A stretch of 64,000 nt of DNA from Chaenocephalus aceratus. Its lineage: Eukaryota > Chordata > Actinopteri > Perciformes > Channichthyidae. Of the stretch, positions 32,717-41,299 are shown piece by piece. Each line of letters begins with the position of its first letter. Position 1 is the stretch's first letter. The notes below the pieces were generated by a model, which did not search any database, was not told the DNA's origin, and saw only the letters and a list, made by a program, of their open reading frames with translations. The position numbers and the translations under genes are program-made. The stretch covers positions 20,405,169-20,469,168 of the forward strand of contig CM043785.1 in assembly GCA_023974075.1 (NCBI GenBank), given 5' to 3'.

Positions 32717-33757
32717 GGGGTATACTGCGAAGCAGGATTTTCGTTTAGCCGGCTAAATTCAGGGCAAACTCCGGCTTTCCGGTCATCCGAAGCTGGTTCT
32801 CTTTTTAGCAGGCTAGATCTCCATGGTAATATATGCTAAGCAGCTAACCTGGTCGGGACCAGGTTAGGTTGCAGGCTAAGAGATCAACTCAGTGAAAGCA
32901 CTGCCTGCTGACCAATCAGAGCTCAGTGTGCGGAGTTTAAAGCGATCAAGTCATATTACAGGAGAAAGGAAATACAGAAAAACTGCCGTCGCAGGAAAGA
33001 CGGCCGGCAAAAATCACCGACTGTGTGAACGTGAACATTAATAGAATATCACCTCCCATCTTCAGAGCAATCTGACTATTATAACATTAGCGTTAAGAAA
33101 GCTTACTTAAATATCTGCCACAACATAAGTAACCGGATCAGAGTACATTAAGTACAGTCCGCGGCATATCACTTCATAATGTATCATATATCTCCTTTTC
33201 TGAGTCAGCTGAGCCGTATCTGGCCGTGCAACACTCACAGTGTCACATACTGTATGCAGAAGTATTATTTTAAGCAACACATTAAGTTGACGAAACACTC
33301 GAGACAAATATAATTAAAGTCAGATCGTGTTTTAGACGGGGCAGTGATATCATAAACCTGTTAATGTACGCATTCAAACACTTTTTCTTTTGCCAGCTGT
33401 ATTCACCTTGCAGGTGCAGCTCTGTGGCTTTGATCCTGGATCAAGTGTTTAATTCATGGATGTTTAAAGTTTAACTTCTTCATTTTTGACTAGTATTAAA
33501 GTTCACTTTTCATTCAGGAAGTGTGACGCTGCGCTGTCAGTGCGCTTCTCCATGTTTGTGATTGGTCGAATGCTCCAAATACCACCCCTTTCATGTGAAC
33601 GCGCACCTAACTAGATAGGACACGGCTGGTTTGAGCGATCCACTTGATAACCAGCGTCGTAGTACAGTTTAGCGAGAGCGCGTATGTTTTGGATTAGGCC
33701 AACCGGCTAACTCAAACATATCCAGGTTAGGTTTAACCAGGTTCGTAGCATAGGCCC
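32717..33757 (+). mobile_element. Harbinger-type MITE, intact copy
   Basis: 1,041 bp, the same length as the nested copy at 28468. Flanked by CAG at 32714-32716 and 33758-33760. Starts ggggtatactgcgaagcag and ends ggttcgtagcataggccc. It has no insertion and serves as the reference for the disrupted pair at 28.3-30.4 kb. Confidence 0.9.
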
Positions 33758-33760
33758 CAG

Positions 33761-34020
33761 GAGCGACGCTTGGTCAGGGTCCTATGGCGTGCAGTTGTGA
33801 CGCGCCAAGTCTCCTTCAGCTTCATAAACGGACGCAAAGAGCTTTTCAACTGATTGCAATGTATTCCCATCGGCGGCGGTATTTGATGCTCAGGGAAGCA
33901 CCGCATCGGTCCATGTCGGTGGCATTTAAAAGGCAATGTGAGCGTCCATTCCCATTGGATAACGGAGGATTTTATACCCGGAAGTAAGTATTCTCCTTAC
34001 TGTCGATTGATTTTACAGTG
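33761..34020 (+). repeat. Arm fragment of the second fold-back family
   Basis: Shares gtgagcgtccattcccattgg, the ggataacggag stretch and ttactgtcgattgattttac with 52120-52210 and, inverted, with 54590-54690. It ends where the truncated Tc1-like element begins. Confidence 0.75.
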
Positions 34021-35545
34021 ATAACCATTTCTCTCAAATATTGTTCACAAATCTGAAAAATCTGTGATAGTGAGCACTTCTCCTTTGCCGAGATAATCCA
34101 TCCCACCTCACAGGTGTGGCATATCAAGATGCTGATTAGACAGCATGATTATTGCACAGGTGTGCCTTAGGCTGGCCACAATAAAAGGCCACTCTAAAAT
34201 GTTCAGTTTTATCACACAGCACAATGCCACAGATGTCGCAAGTTTTGAGGGAGCGTGCAATTGGCATGCTGACAGCAGGAATGTCCACCAGAGCTGTTGC
34301 CCGTGAATTGAATGTTCATTTCTCTACCATAAGCCGTCTCCAAAGGCGTTTCAGAGAATTTGGTAGTACATCCAACCGGCCTCACAACCGGAGACCACGT
34401 GTAACCACACCAGCCCAGGACTTCCACATCCAGCATGTTCACCTCCAAGATCGTCTGAGACCAGCCACTCGGACAGCTGCTGCAACAATCGTTTGCATAA
34501 CCAAAGAATTTCTGCACAAACTGTCAGAAACCGTCTCAGGGAAGCTCATCTGCATGCTCGTCGTCCTCATCGGGGTCTCGACCTGACTCCGGTTCGTCGG
34601 CGTAACCGACTTGAGTGGGCAAAATGCTCACATTCGATGGCGTCTGGCACGTTAGAGAGGTGTTCTCTTCACGGATAAATCCCGGTTTTCACTGTTCAGG
34701 GCAGATGGCAGACAGCGTGTGTGGCGTCGTGTGGGTGAGCGGTTTTCTGATGTCAATGTTGTGAATCGAGTGGCCCATGGTGGTGGTGGGGTTATGGTAT
34801 GGGCAGGCGTATGTTATGGTCGACGAACACAGGTGCATTTTATTGATGGCATGCACAGAGATGCACAGAGATACCGTGACGAGATCCTGAGGCCCATTGT
34901 TGTGCCATTCATCCACGACCATCACCTCATGTTGCAGCATGATAATGCACGGCCCCATGTTGCAAGGATCTGTACACAATTCCTGGAGGCTGAAAACATC
35001 CCAGTTCTTGCATGGCCAGCATACTCACCGGACATGTCACCCATTGAGCATGTTTGGGATGCTCTGGATCGGCGTATACGACAGCGTGTTCCAGTTCCTG
35101 CCAATATCCAGCAACTTCGCACAGCCATTGAAGAGGAGTGGACCAACATTCCACAGGCCACAATCAACAACCTGATCAACTCTATGCGAAGGAGATGTGT
35201 TGCACTGCGTGAGGCAAATGGTGGTCACACCAGATACTGACTGGTTTTCGGACCCCCCCCAGACCCCCCCAATAAAGCAAAAATGCACGTTTCAGAGTGG
35301 CCTTTTATTGTGGCCAGCCTAAGGCACACCTGTGCAATAATCATGCTGTCTAATCAGCATCTTGATATGCCACACCTGTGAGGTGGGATGGATTATCTCG
35401 GCAAAGGAGAAGTGCTCACTATCACAGATTTTTCAGATTTCTGAACAATATTTGAGAGAAATGGTTATTTTGTGTATATAGAAAATGTTTTAGATCTTTG
35501 AGTTCAAAAACAAAAGTGTTGCATTTATATTTTTGTTCAGTGTAT
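34021..35545 (+). mobile_element. Tc1-like transposon, left end truncated
   Basis: Inverted repeats 34021-34197 and 35297-35474 bracket a broken transposase gene. The right side extends a further ~70 bp to ttttgttcagtgta near 35545, the usual Tc1-type outer terminus. That outermost part is missing on the left, where the fold-back fragment abuts. One intact end and a frameshifted gene make it immobile on its own. Confidence 0.88.
34224..35240 (+). pseudogene. Tc1/mariner transposase pseudogene (DD34E)
   Basis: Cut-and-paste transposase of the Tc1 type; it would bind the inverted repeats and integrate at TA. Coding begins at ATG 34224 with a paired helix-turn-helix (SQVLRERAIGMLTAG, then STISRLQRRFREFG). 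The frame shifts near 34490 and returns to the first frame near 34650-34665, so two indels break it. All three catalytic acidic residues survive: Asp codon 34674 (FTDKSRF), Asp 34941 (QHDNARPH) and Glu 35046 (PIEHVWD). The last two are separated by 34 residues, the DD34E signature. The C-terminal part is open from 34719 to the stop at 35240. Length is close to the normal ~340 residues. The mutations imply loss of function. Confidence 0.92.
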
Positions 35546-35763
35546 ATTTATTCTCCTTTATGCAATTCAAATGCAAGTTATTTATAACCCTGTCCTGCAT
35601 ATACAAACAAAATAGCAAACACCTGCACACACAATCTTGCTGACTGACAGACTATAGCTAGACAGACACACACTCGCCTCTTTGTGGACGATCAATACAC
35701 TAAATTAAACAGCAATCCAGGGGATTAGATGCTGCGTGCAGGAAGTGAGGAGAGATCAGAAGG

Positions 35764-35828
<65 letters not shown>

Positions 35829-35973
35829 AACACTCAATTGAGAGTTTCACACGGCAACTTTTAACATTTCCTACACACACATCTGCATACTTGTGTGCAT
35901 GCTTAACGCAGTATTCTGTCGATGCAAGACAGGAGGTGATGTAACAGCAATGAGAGGCAACAACCTATTTCAG

Positions 35974-36046
<73 letters not shown>

Positions 36047-36384
36047 GAGACCTGCACGTTGTTATTTTCCCTCTTTTCTGGGCTCACACACAATATAATG
36101 GCCTAGATTCAAACTGCTGAATTAAGGACTTTAGTGACTTAAAGTCTTTTTGTGTTTTCTGAGAGACAGCTGCGAGAGAGCAGACAATCATCATCCTTCA
36201 CACCGCCTAACATACACACATGCACGACATAAAAATATCCCCTCTCTTCCCTCTCAGTCTGACGGTCCCGGTCTGTTTGTTCGATAGACAGAGAAATTAG
36301 ACTTATTTTTTTAACCTTGTTGATGCCAAACAAGGCTGCCCTAATTTGGCTTCATAGCTTCCAACTGATTTCAGAGAGGGAGAA
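35546..36384. other. Spacer with two (CA)n microsatellites
   Basis: CA tracts occupy about 35766-35822 and 35979-36043. No gene or other repeat was recognised. Confidence 0.8.
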
Positions 36385-36720
36385 AACTATAGGTTACTTA
36401 CGTAACCCCAGAGTCAGAGTAACATGAAGTGAGATGTCTCACTATGGGATGCGCCTCATCGCGGAGCAAACAGAAGCATCAATCTCATTACGCCAATCCT
36501 GATTGGCTGGTGATCTTGACGTCAGCGTCAGGGGAAATCACCCCCTATAAGTAGCCTGCGCCACGACGCATGCGTCATTCAAAATAAGTACCTCTTCTCG
36601 CTTCACCATAGCAAGGAGGGCCGTCTGGTGAGACATCTCACTTCATGTTACTCTGAGACTGGGGTTACGTAAGTAACCTATAGTTCTCATTCATTCAACA
36701 CTCCGTTCGATGTCTCACTA
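36385..36720 (-). repeat. DIRS terminal region with 57-bp inverted arms
   Basis: Arms 36385-36441 and 36629-36685 are reverse complements with few mismatches (core ggttacttacgtaacccca). The loop contains a promoter-like segment shared with 40985-41170 and 59566-59720. On the minus strand it follows the recombinase gene, the place where DIRS elements carry terminal and internal complementary repeats. Confidence 0.75.
36492..36553 (+). promoter_or_regulatory. DIRS promoter-like cluster (CCAAT/CRE/TATA)
   Basis: An inverted CCAAT pair (ccaatcctgattgg, from 36492), a perfect TGACGTCA at 36517-36524 and TATAAGTA at 36546-36553 follow in order. The same order is preserved in the copies near 41058 and 59615. 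Function is inferred from motifs. Confidence 0.5.
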
Positions 36721-36784
36721 TGGGATATTGTAGCTCCCGTATTGCCAGACGAGCTTATCTCGAAAATCACCAATCAACCAGAAT

Positions 36785-37958
36785 TTAACAGGTAGAGTCC
36801 CGACTCAACAAGGTGCCCAGCACTGCTCGGGCCACGCTTGGAGCGGAGACGTCTAGCCTGTAAAAGCGGACAAAAGTTGAGCGGCGAGGACCAGCTCGCC
36901 GCTGCACAGATGTCTTGGATGGAAACACCCTTGAACAAAGCCCAGGATGTAGCCAGGCCCGAGTCGAGTGAGCCCGCAGACCCGAAGGTGCTTGCAAATT
37001 CTGACTCGTATAGGCCAAAGCAATTGCCTCCACAATCCAGTGGGAGAGCCGTTGCTTAGTAACAGGCTTGCCCTTGTGAGGGTTAGCCCAGGACACGAAG
37101 AGTTGGTCATTAAGACGAAGCTCCTTTCATCTGTCCATATATGTGTGTAAAGCCCGGACTGGACACAACAGATCCTGCTGCTGTTCCCCGGAGGAAACCA
37201 GCGGCGGAGGAAATGCCTCAATGTCAATTGGGGTACACGAACCAACCACTTTTGGTGTAAAGGCAGGGTTGTGCTTCAACAACAATCTTGTTGGCCCTGG
37301 GGCGAACTGAGTGCATGAGGGATGTACAGACAGTGCATGAATATCACTGACCCGCTTGGCGGATGCCAGGGCCAGTAACAGCACTGTTTTGAGTGACAGA
37401 TGTTTCATGTCAGCTCCTTCCAGGGGTTCAAATGGGGTCATTCTGAGCCCATTTAAAACCACTGCCAGGTCCCATAAGGGCACCAGCGACCTGGAGACAG
37501 GGAGGAGCCTGCAAGCTCCCTTCATAAAACGGCAAACGAAAGGATGTTGGCTAGCCGTCTTACCCTCAAAGCACACATGGCATGCAGCAATAGCAGCCAG
37601 GTACACCTTGATTGTGGAGAAAGCTCTGTGTTTATCGATCAAGTCCTGTAGAAATGATAAAATCACCCCGACAGGACATTGAAAAGAGATGTGTCCCTTC
37701 TTGAAGGCACCACTCCTCAAACACCCTCCACTTACAGTCATAGAGAGACCTGGTGGAGGAAGCTCTCGCACTCTGAATAGTGTTTATCACCTTCTGAGGG
37801 AGTCCCACTGTATTCAGATTGTACCACTCACGGGTCAGGCCCATAGTGCCCCGCGCTCTGGGCGTGGGTGAAGGATCGCCCCCCCCCACCTGAGACAATC
37901 TGTCCCTGCGTGGTGGGGGCTGCCATGGCTGCCCGCACAACAGCTGATATATCTCCAC
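36785..37958 (-). pseudogene. DIRS1-like tyrosine recombinase pseudogene
   Basis: Integrase-like recombinase of a DIRS retrotransposon, which would insert circular cDNA without the DDE chemistry of LTR elements. Read right to left, three overlapping frames are needed: 37958-37632 (N-terminal core-binding part, VINTIQSARASSTRSLYDC), 37771-37127 (LQDLIDKHRAFSTIKVYL, then LLLALASAKRVSDIHAL with the first catalytic Arg) and 37096-36785 (LRAHSTRA, the His-x-x-Arg motif, then FVRFYRLDV with the nucleophilic Tyr). Catalytic residues are all present, but at least two frameshifts separate them. Upstream gag, reverse transcriptase and RNase H are not attached here; the copy is truncated near 38010. Very similar proteins occur throughout teleosts. 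Confidence 0.85.
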
Positions 37959-38190
37959 CAGCCCGTACGTTGCGGGCTAGGGCGGAAACATCAGAGTAAC
38001 GGAGCGTCCACACTACAGCTTCAAAAAAAGCTTGGAGCTGGGCGTGTCTGGAGCTTGGGGATTTTATTCAAGCAACACGACCAACAACCAATCACATGAA
38101 TCTCCCGCCCCCGACATACAAAGCAAAAAAACCCCGGGGATTTTATGGGAGCAATATATATATAAACTCCCCAAACAGGTGAAAACCTAC

Positions 38191-38345
38191 CAGTTTCACC
38201 CACTGTCTCTGCCACCTCCCTCCATGCCTGGTTCCTCCGGTTTGTATCCCGGTAGGTGAAGAGGGTCTGGTCATACAAAACCGGGTGATTTGCTACGGCG
38301 ATAGTTAGTTTTCTCCTCCAACTTTTTTTGAAATATAGAAATGAA
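38191..38345 (-). CDS. MADF-domain exon (partial)
   Basis: Minus-strand exon ending at a gtaggt donor (boundary 38191). The translation includes LTIAVANHPVLYDQTLFTYR and then RRNQAWREVAETVGET. This is the start of a MADF domain: a Leu-Ile-like opening, hydrophobic -x-HPVLYD, and an Ala-Trp-x-x-Val-Ala motif in the second helix. MADF domains are SANT/Myb-related DNA-binding modules, found in nuclear regulators and in accessory proteins of PIF/Harbinger transposons. The 5' boundary is not defined and the next exon was not found; DIRS recombinase sequence follows downstream instead. So it is probably an orphan exon of a transposon or a truncated gene. Confidence 0.6.
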
Positions 38346-38443
38346 CGCCGGGATATCTCTCCCAGCTTAGACAGCGGTTTGATTGGCTACGGCTTGAGCT
38401 GTCAGATTTTCCGAAACGGGATTTGATTGGCTGGCGCTGGCTA

Positions 38444-38506
38444 CTCCGGCGTCTCCGGCGTCAGAAGTTGAACATTGTTCAACTTCTGATGCCGGAGACA
38501 CCGGAG
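38444..38506. repeat. Near-perfect palindrome, 31-bp arms
   Basis: Arms 38444-38474 and 38476-38506 are reverse complements with two mismatches and a single-base centre. GC-rich outer halves carry two ctccggcg-type boxes; the inner part is cagaagttgaaca. It lies between the MADF exon (minus) and the ORF at 38591 (plus). Confidence 0.9.
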
Positions 38507-38590
38507 ACGGACCGCTCTGCTACCCACAATTCGTTCGGCGAAAAAGCGAGGCAACGTGACCGTCAACCTGACGACCGTTGAAAACTAGCC

Positions 38591-38866
38591 ATGGATCTGA
38601 GAAAAACCAAGTCTGATGTAGCCTCCCCTTATTATCACCAGGATAACGGTTATGGGCTTAATGACTGGATGTTACAAAGTAGGGGAGAGGATGTTCCCGA
38701 AGAAGAGCTCTCCTCTATATCATATCCATGTAAGGTCTTTAGGACAAAAGAGGACCATGATAACATGACATATGAAGAATATCTTTCTTTAAAAGATGGT
38801 ATTATAGATAACCTTTATAGAAACAGTATATCTCATACCACTCGCCAGATCGCAAACGACAATTAG
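38591..38866 (+). CDS. Unidentified 91-codon ORF with strong start context
   Basis: The ATG at 38591 lies in gccATGG, an optimal Kozak context. The product is acidic and polar: it opens MDLRKTKSDVASPYYHQDNG, contains EDVPEEELSS and KEDHDNMTYEEYLSLKDG, and ends at TAG. There is no signal peptide, transmembrane segment or cysteine pattern, and I recognise no family. It starts 85 bp from the palindrome and points away from the MADF exon, so a shared divergent promoter is conceivable. Downstream sequence becomes A-rich and then ~175-bp tandem repeats, so any further exons are not evident. It may be the first exon or accessory ORF of a DNA transposon. Confidence 0.45.
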   Translation: MDLRKTKSDVASPYYHQDNGYGLNDWMLQSRGEDVPEEELSSISYPCKVFRTKEDHDNMTYEEYLSLKDGIIDNLYRNSISHTTRQIANDN

Positions 38867-38894
38867 CAGAAAGAAAAGAAAAAGTAAAGAAAAA

Positions 38895-39428
38895 CATTTG
38901 AGTAGATTTCGTTAAGATTCTTACTCTTAATGGCAGTTTGTGATGTTGAGGCTATTTCAGTGAAACAAGGCTGTTTTGAACATTGACAGATTTATGCTTA
39001 ATTCTCTCAAAAAGTTACTGAAAGATACACTTTTGTATTTAAAAGCTGACCACTACCATGAAAGCACTCTGTTTTATTAGATTTCGTCAAGCACCTGACT
39101 CTTAATGGCAGTTTGTGATTTTGAGGCTTGAAACAAGGCTGTTTTGAACATTTGACAGATTTATGCTTAATTCTCTCAAAAAGTTACCTGAAAGATACAC
39201 TTTTGTATTTCAAAGCTGAAAAGTAGATAATGAAGTACTTTGTGTCAGTAGATTTCGTTAAGAATCTGACTCTTAATGGCAGTTTGTGATTTTGAGGCTA
39301 TTTCAGTGAAACAAGGCTGTTTTGAACATTTGACAGATTTATGCTTAAATTCTCTCAGAAAGTTACTGAAAGATACACTTTTGTGTTTAAAAGCTGACCA
39401 CTACCATGAAGTACTCTGTTGAGTAGAT
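38895..39428 (+). repeat. ~175-bp tandem repeat, three copies
   Basis: Each copy includes gatttcgt, gactcttaatggcagtttg, gaaacaaggctgttttgaac and gaaagatacacttttg. A fourth copy stands apart at 40715-40880. Confidence 0.9.
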
Positions 39429-39592
39429 TTCAGCACACAGGGTCTCTACTGTAAACAGAAAAAAAACACAACATTTTTAAGTATCTAATAATATACTATC
39501 CACATAATATAGTAGTTTAACCCCTACCAATTTTTAAATGTTTTACATTTTAATAAGTACATGATTATAAAATTAAAATAAAAAGTACTTAC

Positions 39593-39715
39593 CAGAGTTT
39601 TTCAAGATCAGATACAGGTCAAGAAAATGCAGAGAGGAGGTATGGTGCTGGTCATTAGCCCTCTCACTCTTCTTAGAATGATCCTGTGCAATTTTTTTGT
39701 TGCACACAACAAATT
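39593..39715 (-). CDS. Candidate 123-bp exon of unknown gene
   Basis: On the minus strand a gtatattag acceptor (boundary 39715) and a consensus gtaagtac donor (boundary 39593) bracket 123 bp. One of three frames is open through the exon and reads FVVCNKKIAQDHSKKSER followed by a hydrophobic end with LDLYLILKN. The family is not recognised. Neighbouring exons were not found, and nearby sequence is repetitive. A single open frame of 40 codons is modest evidence; the strong donor is the main support. Confidence 0.28.
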
Positions 39716-39807
39716 CTAATATACAACCCATACAACCTCACATAACTTCATATTGGGTTTCCTTATAGTTGTGTGAAGTAATTATAAAAAAACAAAGATC
39801 ATGGGGG

Positions 39808-40680
39808 CAATAGGAATTTTATTATTTCCCTCTTTACGTATTTGAAAAGTACACAACCGGGGGAAAATCGCCACTTCCTCACAGAGCCCCTCCTCCAGCA
39901 CACATGAACGCGCTCACATGACCAAAGAGGGCACGAGATAAGTTTGTGCACAGATCTTCGGCTGTAGGCGTCTAACCCCTGCACAATGCTGCATTCGTTT
40001 CTTGACTGGCGCTCCGGACGGATGGCGGTAAATTGTCACAGGCCTCTCGCTGATTAAAACCCATATCGAGGCGTCTCTTGGCCATTTTTCTTTTTTGAAA
40101 GGTGACTTGGTAAGTGGAAATGACTGTCTTTTTTATTTAGTGTTGAGCATATTTCTATTTTCACCTAATCCATCCCCCACTATCTGCTGGCCTCATAGCC
40201 AAAGGAAGGGTGGAGAAAGGGGAGAGGCCTGGGCTGGGAGGGGGCGGGGGGCTAGACAGTCTCACACATAACTTCAAAGAGACACCTAGATTAACATCAG
40301 AGGCTTATAACACACCAGTGTGAAATCACACCTGCCTGTTAAACACCTCACATCAAAGGGCAAACATAAAAGGCTAATTAGATTAGACAACTCTGAGGGG
40401 ACAGGGGCCAGACGCATAACTTCAAAGAGACTGCCTTAATCAACACCTAGATTAACATCAGAGGCTTATATCACACCTACCTGTTATAACACCTCACATC
40501 AAAGGATTAGACTACAAAGGGGTGTGAGGGCTACAGGGGCCAGACAGCATAACTTCAAAGAGACTACCTTAATCAACACATCAAATAATTAGACAACAAA
40601 GGAACTACACGGGGGGGGGGCATTTCCACCTACCTGTTATAACACCTCACCCCTCACCCCTGACCGGGGACTTATTGCGT
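39808..40680 (+). repeat. Duplicated block, copy 1
   Basis: From caatagga onward it matches 63317-64000 with only scattered one-base differences. It contains acacaaccgggggaaaatc, ggaggagg-type motifs inverted, and imperfect ~150-bp tandem units opening cataacttcaaagagac at about 40265, 40414 and 40546. No ORF is convincing. Confidence 0.9.
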
Positions 40681-40714
40681 TGAGTGGGAAGAGTCATCTG
40701 TAGAAAGTACTCTG

Positions 40715-40880
40715 TTTTATAAGATTTCGTAAAGCATCTGACTCTTAATGGCAGTTTGTGATTTTGAGGCTATTTCAGTGAAACAAGGCTATTTTGAACA
40801 TTTGACAGATTTATTTGCTTAATTCTCTAAAAAGGTTACCGAAAGATACACTTTTCTTTTAAAAGCTGACCACTACCATG
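40715..40880 (+). repeat. Isolated copy of the ~175-bp repeat
   Basis: Same landmarks as 38895-39428. The duplicated block lies between it and the main run. Confidence 0.85.
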
Positions 40881-40974
40881 AAAGTACTGGAGACTGCCCC
40901 TGTCTTGTCACATAGATTATACTATCTGTGTCATAGTAGAAAACTCTGTGCTGTAATTTCTCCAATTCACTGTA

Positions 40975-41290
40975 CAGTCTCATTCATACACTCCGTTCGA
41001 TGTCTCACTATGGGAGCGCCTCATCGCGGAGCAAACAGAAGCATCAATCTCATTAAGCCAATCCTGATTGGCTGGGGATCTTGACGTCAACGTCAGGGAA
41101 TCACCCCCTATAAGTAGCTTGCGCCACGACGCATGCGTCATTCAAACACCTCTTCTCGCTTCAGAGCACATCTCTCTAGTAGCCGGACAAGCTTAACGGT
41201 CCACAGACTGAACCCAAATATAACCATTTCGGTCGACGGCGCTCGCCGGCTACTCCTTCTGCTTTGCAGGAAGACGGTAATACTAACATA
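40975..41290 (+). mobile_element. DIRS 5' terminal fragment
   Basis: Matches 36700-36540-type terminal sequence and 59566-59835: ccgttcgatgtctcactatg, the CCAAT/CRE/TATA cluster (TGACGTCA 41082-41089, TATAAGTA 41109-41116), then ccacagactgaacccaaat and gctttgcaggaagacgg. The body of the element is absent and satellite DNA follows. Confidence 0.8.
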
Positions 41291-41299
41291 CTCTAGGGA

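Noticed and set aside
37356..37682. 108-codon plus-strand frame
   Set aside because: Antisense to the DIRS tyrosine recombinase reading, which has the catalytic motifs.
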